Assembly: GCA_004524425.1 (NCBI GenBank)
Contig: SDNN01000035.1
Coordinates: 1-18,942, forward strand
Length of the DNA stretch: 18,942 nucleotides
From: Promethearchaeota archaeon
Lineage (GTDB): Archaea > Asgardarchaeota > Lokiarchaeia > Sigynarchaeales > SOKP01
Reading direction: 5' to 3'
The position numbers and the translations under genes are program-made. Positions 14,710 to 18,942 of the stretch are shown in pieces. The number at the start of each line of letters is the position of its first letter. Position 1 is the first letter of the stretch. Under the pieces are notes generated by a model that saw only the letters and a list, made by a program, of their open reading frames with translations, had not been told where the DNA came from and made no database searches.

Positions 14710-15414
14710 CTAAATCTCTGAGGATGCTTCCTTTAAAGATTTAGTTTTTTTCGATATTTTATTATAGATCTCGTGTGCTCTCTTTATGATATTCTCGGCT
14801 TTTCGAGACTCCTTGTTTTGATACTTGTTGTATCTCCTTAGTGCGACCTTTCTCCATTTCTTTTTCCAAGAGGGAAAGCCCGTCTTTACAAATCTTTCAC
14901 GATTTGGAAAGTCACGGCATACCCAATCGAACAAAACGAAGTATCTTTGCGCACCTGACTCTTTTGTCAATTTCCTGGAAGTCACGCCAAGTTTTCTAAG
15001 ATGGTGCACGTATCTACCCTCCACGGCATCTTGGAGTTCTCCTTCGACGATTGCGGGCTCGTAATAAATATCATTTTCTTCAAAATATTCTCTTACGAGA
15101 TCAAAACAGCTTCCCCGACACAGAAGGATTCTGTCTCCTTTACCATGATTGAGCTTTTTAAGACCTTTTTTAACTATCTTTACTATGTGTTTTTTTGGTC
15201 GATCTTCGCCTCTGTTGTCTTCATTATAAAGCCCCACGGGAATGGATTGAAAAACAGTCTTTCCAGTTTCCGTATCATAAAAGCCAATGAAGGCATCTCC
15301 GACGAGATCTCCGGTCCCAGCATCATCAATTTCAATTGTTCTTCCATTCCACTTGCTGGGATTTGTAGTGGATTGGCACGACTCATTGTCGTCTTTTTTC
15401 TTTTCTGTTATCAT
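14710..15414 (-). CDS. Unrecognised protein with RNase-H-like N-terminal motif
   Basis: This 234-residue soluble protein opens, after a 20-residue hydrophilic head, with R-T-I-E-I-D-D-A-G-T-G-D-L-V-G-D-A-F-I-G-F (part of residues 25-45). This is a hydrophobic strand ending in paired acidic residues (Asp30, Asp31) and a glycine turn, like the first catalytic strand of RNase-H-fold nucleases (compare RNase HII I-D-E-A-G-x-G). A strand/helix unit, DRILLCRGSCFDLVREYF, and IVEGELQDAVEGRYVHHL follow, the latter giving further acidic candidates. The C-terminal third is strongly basic (SWKKKWRKVALRRYNKY), suiting nucleic-acid contact. A TATA-like box 26 nt before the ATG predicts a leaderless mRNA. 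Nuclease function is an inference from the motif; I cannot name the family. Confidence 0.7.
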   Translation of the reverse strand: MITEKKKDDNESCQSTTNPSKWNGRTIEIDDAGTGDLVGDAFIGFYDTETGKTVFQSIPVGLYNEDNRGEDRPKKHIVKIVKKGLKKLNHGKGDRILLCRGSCFDLVREYFEENDIYYEPAIVEGELQDAVEGRYVHHLRKLGVTSRKLTKESGAQRYFVLFDWVCRDFPNRERFVKTGFPSWKKKWRKVALRRYNKYQNKESRKAENIIKRAHEIYNKISKKTKSLKEASSEI

Positions 15415-15434
15415 TATAGATCTAAATGGTTAGG

Positions 15435-15446
15435 GTCATAAATACG
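15435..15446 (-). promoter_or_regulatory. TATA-like box for the RNase-H-like gene
   Basis: The minus strand reads CGTATTTATGAC, centred about 26 nt before the ATG at 15414. No ribosome site intervenes. Confidence 0.4.
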
Positions 15447-15522
15447 TTTCGATTTTAATTGTTCAATACATTGTAATTTCCGTGGTTCATGTGGCTAATT
15501 TTTTCTCAAGTCCTTGCTAGAC

Positions 15523-15535
15523 AAATTTATAATAT
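15523..15535 (+). promoter_or_regulatory. TATA-like box that fixes the TIGR04076 gene start
   Basis: AAATTTATAATAT is centred 29 nt before the ATG at 15558. Because it lies inside the upstream in-frame extension, it argues that translation begins at 15558 and not at 15489. Confidence 0.5.
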
Positions 15536-15557
15536 CAAAGCTAATTTCTTATTGACT

Positions 15558-15875
15558 ATGAAACAAAACCATCATCCTAAAAAATTGGTAATCAAAGCCA
15601 TTGAGATAAAGGGAAATTGTCCGGTCTTTAAAGTGGGAGATAAAATGGTCATTGAAGGACCTGAAGTGAATTTAAAAGAAACAGATAAGGTGTGCATTCA
15701 CGCATTATTCTCATTAGGAACGTTTATCGTAGCTCTCCGCGAAGGATTGAGCTCGGATTCTCTAGGTCTTGCCAAAAGAGGAGGCCAGAAAGCTTATTTT
15801 CAATGCCTAGATCCAGGACAGCCATATACGGATGGGGGAACGGTGACTTTTGAAGTTTCGAGAAAATCCTCTTGA
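15558..15875 (+). CDS. TIGR04076 family protein
   Basis: This 105-residue soluble protein matches the small TIGR04076 family. It has a strand LVIKAIEIKGNCPVFKVGD with the conserved C-P-x-x-K-V-G-D, then a central C-I-H-A-L-F-S-L-G-T-F-I-V-A-L-R-E-G segment. The ending is F-Q-C-L-D-P-G-Q-P-Y-T-D-G-G-T-V-T-F-E-V. Conserved cysteines at each block suggest metal or redox chemistry, but no member function is established as far as I know. The frame extends upstream to an ATG at 15489, giving 23 more residues that lack family resemblance; the promoter position favours 15558. Its stop lies 28 bp from the stop of the convergent DUF4130-like gene. Confidence 0.85.
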   Translation: MKQNHHPKKLVIKAIEIKGNCPVFKVGDKMVIEGPEVNLKETDKVCIHALFSLGTFIVALREGLSSDSLGLAKRGGQKAYFQCLDPGQPYTDGGTVTFEVSRKSS

Positions 15876-15903
15876 CAATAATACCTGAAGAACCAGTTCA
15901 TGA

Positions 15904-16575
15904 TCATTTTAAAAATTCATCAAGCTTCTTATTGCGGGGAGTAAATCGCTTTTCCACGCCCTTGCGCATTCCCGGCAATTTATAACAATGTTCGGGGATC
16001 ATGCTTTTAAAATAACGGGGATTCTCCCTCTCTGCTATGCTTTGGGAATTGTATAAGGTTTCAAATATTTGCTCGCCTGAAAATTGGATGTCATCAAAAT
16101 ATGGAACCACAGGTCGATCCTTACTGATCTTCTCTACAATTGTTTGAAGAGGTAAAGAAATCTCCCACACTTTGCCTTTTTCGTTTATAATTCCCGTTTT
16201 TTGGGTGTGCTCATTATATAAACAAATTACACATTGAGGCCATCTTTCATGAAAGTAATAAAGAACCAGATCCATTACCCGATGCTTGAGCAATACCACT
16301 CCATATAACACGCCCTTGTTATTTATTTCAGTACGCGTGAATTGTTTCGCTCGATACGCTTCTTTTGACACCTCTCTCATCATGCGGATGATCTTTCTTG
16401 CTAATGGGGTGCCTGAATTGCGAAGAACCACCTCAGGTAGTTTCTTAATTTTCGAAATGAGATGAGAGGAGTAATCGGCGTGGCGGGGAAGATTGGCTAA
16501 TAATTCATCATGAGAATATCCGCGAGCCCTTCCAATGACTTTTAATGGATCTTGGCCATTCTTTTTCTTGCTCAT
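15904..16575 (-). CDS. DUF4130 / TIGR03915-like putative DNA metabolism protein
   Basis: This roughly 223-residue protein carries the DUF4130 pattern. An R-K-I-I-R-M-M-R-E-V-x-K-E-A-Y-R-A-K-Q-F helix is followed by GVLYGVVLLKHRVMDLVLYYFHERWPQCVICLYNEH and a C-terminal N-P-R-Y-F-K-S-M-I-P motif. In bacteria this domain occurs next to TIGR03916 radical-SAM proteins, and in some lineages fused to a uracil-DNA-glycosylase-like domain, hence its label as a DNA repair or modification protein. Here it is free-standing and lies directly after the radical-SAM gene. Two starts are possible. The ATG at 16575 is 8 nt after that gene's stop; the TTG at 16587 overlaps the stop as TTGA. Either one implies translational coupling. 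Protein activity is unproven. Confidence 0.82.
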   Translation of the reverse strand: MSKKKNGQDPLKVIGRARGYSHDELLANLPRHADYSSHLISKIKKLPEVVLRNSGTPLARKIIRMMREVSKEAYRAKQFTRTEINNKGVLYGVVLLKHRVMDLVLYYFHERWPQCVICLYNEHTQKTGIINEKGKVWEISLPLQTIVEKISKDRPVVPYFDDIQFSGEQIFETLYNSQSIAERENPRYFKSMIPEHCYKLPGMRKGVEKRFTPRNKKLDEFLK

Positions 16576-16583
16576 TATTATCT

Positions 16584-17906
16584 TCAATTAAGTATATTCT
16601 TATGATTTGGTTCCATGAAATCAGAGAGCATGGTTTGATTCCTCCCATTGATCTTGAGATAAGGATCTGCTCGTTTCAAGACCACGCCAATAGATTTCAG
16701 GTCCTCGCGACGTTTAAATTTAAATTTCTGGTTTTGCAAGTTAATGATGCGCTTAGCAGAAATGGGCCCTATTCCCGGAACACGTAGTAATTCATCATAT
16801 GTCGCGACATTGGGATCTACCAACCCATGCTCCTCAAAATAATGCCGTGCGAAGTGAATTTTTGGATCTCCATGGGGTAAATTACCTTCTTCGGTCAAGA
16901 TATCTTTCAAATCATCCAATTTATAATGATAAATTCTTAATAACCAATCACTCTGGTATAAGCGATGTTCCCTATCTAATGGTGTAGCTTTTCTTTTTTC
17001 TAAAGGTGTGCCTTCGATTGGTATAAAAGCAGAAAAATAAGCCCGCCTCAAATCGATATTTTGATATTGCCAATTGATTCTGTTTAGGAGATCCAAGTCG
17101 GTTTCGTGTTCTGCAGCACCAATGACAAACTGAGTGGTTTGCCCCCCGTTGAGAATGGGTGCTCCATCCCATTGAAATGTTTTATAACCGTCCTTTCTTC
17201 GGTCCTTGATCATTTTTTCTTGGAAGTTCAGCTTGCGTTGATTATCTTGCTTAAAATCTCGCATTGCCTTGAGAGCTTTTTCGTTATGTCTCACGCGAAT
17301 CTGCTTTAACCAGCGCTGACGAGTGACAATATCGTTCATGAAGTCTTTTTGTTCTGCAATTTCGGCAAGATGCTCTTTAGTGGAGGCTTCTGAATTGATT
17401 GAGATACGATCGGAGAGACAGATGGCTTCCCTGAGGAGATATTGGCTGACACCGGGCAAGCATTTAAAATGTATGTAGCCTTGAAAGTTATATTTGAAGC
17501 GAAGCAATCGAACGGCTTCTAACATCTCCTCGGTAGTCGCATCAGCACTTCCACATACCCCAGAAGATATGAACACGCCCTCCACCACGTTCATTGAATA
17601 GAGTTTCATGAACGTGCGGGCATACTCCTCTGGAGTAAAACTCATTCTCTGCTTGCAACTTTGAGAAAAACAGTACTTGCAGTTGTATATGCATTTGTTG
17701 GTATAAAGTGTTTTGAATAAACTCATGCATCGACCGTCTGGAGTATAACTATGGCAAATTCCACCACTTGCCGTGGCTCCTATCCATTTATTCGTGTCTC
17801 CAAAAAGCTTGGGATATTTTTTCGTACGACTGGACGCGGTGCTCGCACAGATATCATATTTAGAATTTGCTCCTAGTATTTCAATTTTTTTTAATGTCGA
17901 AGGCAT
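16584..17906 (-). CDS. Putative DNA modification/repair radical SAM protein (TIGR03916-like)
   Basis: This 440-residue enzyme has a radical-SAM core with the cluster motif C-I-Y-N-C-K-Y-C-F (Cys72, Cys76, Cys79) inside the conserved context F-K-T-L-Y-T-N-K. Additional family blocks are S-S-G-V-C-G-S-A-D (115-123), the Y-I-H-F-K-C-L-P-G segment (144-152), D-R-I-S-I-N-S-E-A (166-174) and GGQTTQFVIGAA (254-265). Its C-terminus is a helix-hairpin-helix, E-L-L-R-V-P-G-I-G-P-I-S-A-K-R-I (372-387), a non-specific DNA-binding element. The combination and the DUF4130 partner match the TIGR03916/TIGR03915 pair. Radical chemistry on DNA is the family's assumed role, not demonstrated. No ribosome site is seen; a TATA-like stretch lies at 17951-17965. 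Confidence 0.93.
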   Translation of the reverse strand: MPSTLKKIEILGANSKYDICASTASSRTKKYPKLFGDTNKWIGATASGGICHSYTPDGRCMSLFKTLYTNKCIYNCKYCFSQSCKQRMSFTPEEYARTFMKLYSMNVVEGVFISSGVCGSADATTEEMLEAVRLLRFKYNFQGYIHFKCLPGVSQYLLREAICLSDRISINSEASTKEHLAEIAEQKDFMNDIVTRQRWLKQIRVRHNEKALKAMRDFKQDNQRKLNFQEKMIKDRRKDGYKTFQWDGAPILNGGQTTQFVIGAAEHETDLDLLNRINWQYQNIDLRRAYFSAFIPIEGTPLEKRKATPLDREHRLYQSDWLLRIYHYKLDDLKDILTEEGNLPHGDPKIHFARHYFEEHGLVDPNVATYDELLRVPGIGPISAKRIINLQNQKFKFKRREDLKSIGVVLKRADPYLKINGRNQTMLSDFMEPNHKNILN

Positions 17907-18083
17907 TTTGATTAGAATCAGTTGGTGATATGCGATTTGATGAGGTATAAGTATATTTTTAAAATTTAGCTTATAAAGAGAAGGGGATTAGCAAATTTTT
18001 AAACCAAACTCAAGTCTATTTTTTTTTAATTTTATTAATGGAATGATAATCGTTCCTAAATATTTGTAAAAGAATCTTCTTGT

Positions 18084-18094
18084 GAATATATTTT
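18084..18094 (+). promoter_or_regulatory. TATA-like box for the 133-residue gene
   Basis: GAATATATTTT is centred about 33 nt before the ATG at 18122. There is no ribosome site, so a short-leader transcript is expected. Confidence 0.4.
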
Positions 18095-18121
18095 GATAAT
18101 TTTTGAGATTTCTTTTTCAAA

Positions 18122-18523
18122 ATGCTTCACGAAGAAACCAATGTGAAATACAAGGAAATTATCAGGTTCTGCGATTACTGGACCATGCAGTTCCTGAATA
18201 GTAATCACGCCGAAGAGCTTAATGAGGAGCAAAGATGGTTTTTTCCGTGTATAGTGCTAAATTTCGTTGAAAGCATGCATGTCTACTTCGGTTTAACCCC
18301 CAAGGAATGGAGCAAGGAATATCTTGAGAAATGGTATTTTTCTATCTTACCTAATAAAGTCCATGGAAGCAAGTCTTTTTATGATGCGATAGAGCCCGTA
18401 TTATCCAAATTTTTCTCTTTTATCCACGAAAATGGCATTATGATTAATGATCTTAGCCTCAAAATGGGGTTATTCTTACTAAAAAAAAAATTAAACAAAA
18501 CTATAGACCAACCAATCATTTAA
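18122..18523 (+). CDS. Unrecognised all-helical protein rich in aromatic residues
   Basis: This 133-residue soluble protein is almost entirely helical by pattern and unusually rich in Phe, Tyr and Trp (for example EEQRWFFPCIVLNFVESMHVYF and EWSKEYLEKWYFSILP). It has an N-K-V-H-G-S-K-S-F-Y-D-A-I-E-P-V-L-S-K-F-F-type segment. That segment recalls a helical domain found in uncharacterised archaeal and bacterial proteins, but I cannot name it. The tail contains an A10 tract (LLKKKLNK), so the last codons are sensitive to a sequencing slip. Its stop is 5 bp from the stop of the convergent coiled-coil gene. No motif suggests enzymatic activity. Confidence 0.7.
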   Translation: MLHEETNVKYKEIIRFCDYWTMQFLNSNHAEELNEEQRWFFPCIVLNFVESMHVYFGLTPKEWSKEYLEKWYFSILPNKVHGSKSFYDAIEPVLSKFFSFIHENGIMINDLSLKMGLFLLKKKLNKTIDQPII

Positions 18524-18530
18524 ATTGGTT
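18510..18530. repeat. Inverted repeat between convergent genes
   Basis: AACCAAT (18510-18516) and ATTGGTT (18524-18530) form a 7-bp perfect hairpin with a 7-nt loop. It covers the stop codons of both convergent genes, and may mark the shared 3' end or act as a two-way terminator. Confidence 0.4.
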
Positions 18531-18942
18531 ATAGATCTATGGTTTGATACTTTCTTTCTAATTTACTCATTAACTGATTGAATTCTTTATCCACGACAAA
18601 TCCTTTATGTAGCATGATGGTCTGCAGTTTCCTGATGAGTTTCGGTGCCACTATGGATTTATTGAGTTGTTCAGTGAGCATTTCATTCTTTTCCTTCAAT
18701 ATTTGGATTTCCGTGATTCTCTTTTCAAAACCATCTTCTAACTTGTCAATTACCCGATTCCTGTGTTCTATGGTCTCTTCTAATTCGGTTATCTTTTCAT
18801 CGGAGGATTTTACTTTGCCTTCAAGAGACGCAATCTTCTTCTTCGCATTTAATAACTCGAATTTTAAATCAGTTTGATGAGAAGTCAGGGTATGCAAAAG
18901 ACTTCGCGCCTCTTCTAATTCTTTTCTTTTATCGGCTAATTG
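18529..18942 (-). CDS. Coiled-coil protein, N-terminus outside the window
   Basis: The frame is open from the right edge to the stop at 18529, 137 residues, so the gene starts outside the window; the TTG at 18897 is internal. Residues run as a long Lys/Glu/Leu heptad helix, with blocks such as AKKKIASLEGKVKSSDEKITELEE and KRITEIQILKEKNEMLTEQLNK. A shorter, less regular tail then follows: KLIRKLQTIMLHKGFVVDKEFNQLM and SKLERKYQTI. No membrane segment is present. Such helices mediate dimerisation; SMC-like, tropomyosin-like and cytoskeletal-adaptor proteins all look like this in part, so the family cannot be judged from a fragment. Confidence 0.8.
   Translation of the reverse strand, partial: QLADKRKELEEARSLLHTLTSHQTDLKFELLNAKKKIASLEGKVKSSDEKITELEETIEHRNRVIDKLEDGFEKRITEIQILKEKNEMLTEQLNKSIVAPKLIRKLQTIMLHKGFVVDKEFNQLMSKLERKYQTIDL

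Noticed and set aside
15001..15441. 146-codon plus-strand frame opposite the RNase-H-like gene
   Set aside because: It overlaps the whole first half of a motif-bearing gene and its own promoter, and reads as low-complexity hydrophobic sequence.
15489..15557. 23-residue N-terminal extension of the TIGR04076 protein
   Set aside because: The extension has no family resemblance, and the TATA-like box for the gene lies inside it.
16584..17906. Radical-SAM protein as an anaerobic sulfatase maturase for the sulfatase in the window
   Set aside because: It has no SPASM-type cysteine-rich C-terminus; instead it ends in a helix-hairpin-helix and pairs with DUF4130, matching the DNA-linked family.

Overview
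The window looks like the chromosome of an archaeon, most plausibly an Asgard (Loki-like) lineage; the phylum is an inference. The DNA is AT-rich. It encodes an archaeal-type initiation factor aIF1A with the W-R-Y-Y / W-L-K-R-K C-terminal pattern. Many genes have a TATA-like box 26-35 nt before the first ATG and no Shine-Dalgarno sequence, as expected for leaderless or short-leader transcripts. A second set has strong GGAGG/GAGGTG-type ribosome sites. Transcription units are mostly single genes on alternating strands, separated by T-rich spacers. I see no rRNA, tRNA, CRISPR array, insertion sequence or phage gene.

Layout, left: the window opens inside a cold-shock-domain gene (minus strand, first 18 codons only). 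Next come a small four-helix membrane protein (-), an SRPBCC-like protein (+) whose N-terminus is recoverable only across an apparent one-base frameshift, a Cys-type sulfatase (+), a dethiobiotin-synthetase-like P-loop ATPase (-), an alpha/beta hydrolase (+), a ZIP metal transporter (-) and a cysteine-rich protein with two 4Fe-4S motifs (+).

Middle: a CocE/NonD-type serine hydrolase (-) is followed by a small unknown protein with its own ribosome site, a probable two-gene unit. Two tandem DUF998-like six-helix membrane paralogues (-) follow, then an eight-TPR protein (+) with a hairpin right after its stop. A roughly 0.95 kb stretch leads to aIF1A (+); it hides a 60-codon minus-strand reading frame with a good ribosome site but no standard start codon, and a set of ATGATCAA repeats.

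Right: a CPBP-family membrane protease (-), an unrecognised protein with an RNase-H-like N-terminal motif (-), a TIGR04076 protein (+), a coupled pair of a radical-SAM/HhH protein (TIGR03916-like) and a DUF4130/TIGR03915-like protein (-), an unrecognised helical protein (+) and a coiled-coil protein cut by the window edge (-).

The only convincing functional module is the radical-SAM + DUF4130 pair, known elsewhere as a putative DNA modification or repair unit. The remaining genes look like independently transcribed housekeeping and accessory genes. The least explained items are the frameshifted SRPBCC gene, the hidden 60-codon gene, the duplicated DUF998-like pair and the RNase-H-like protein.
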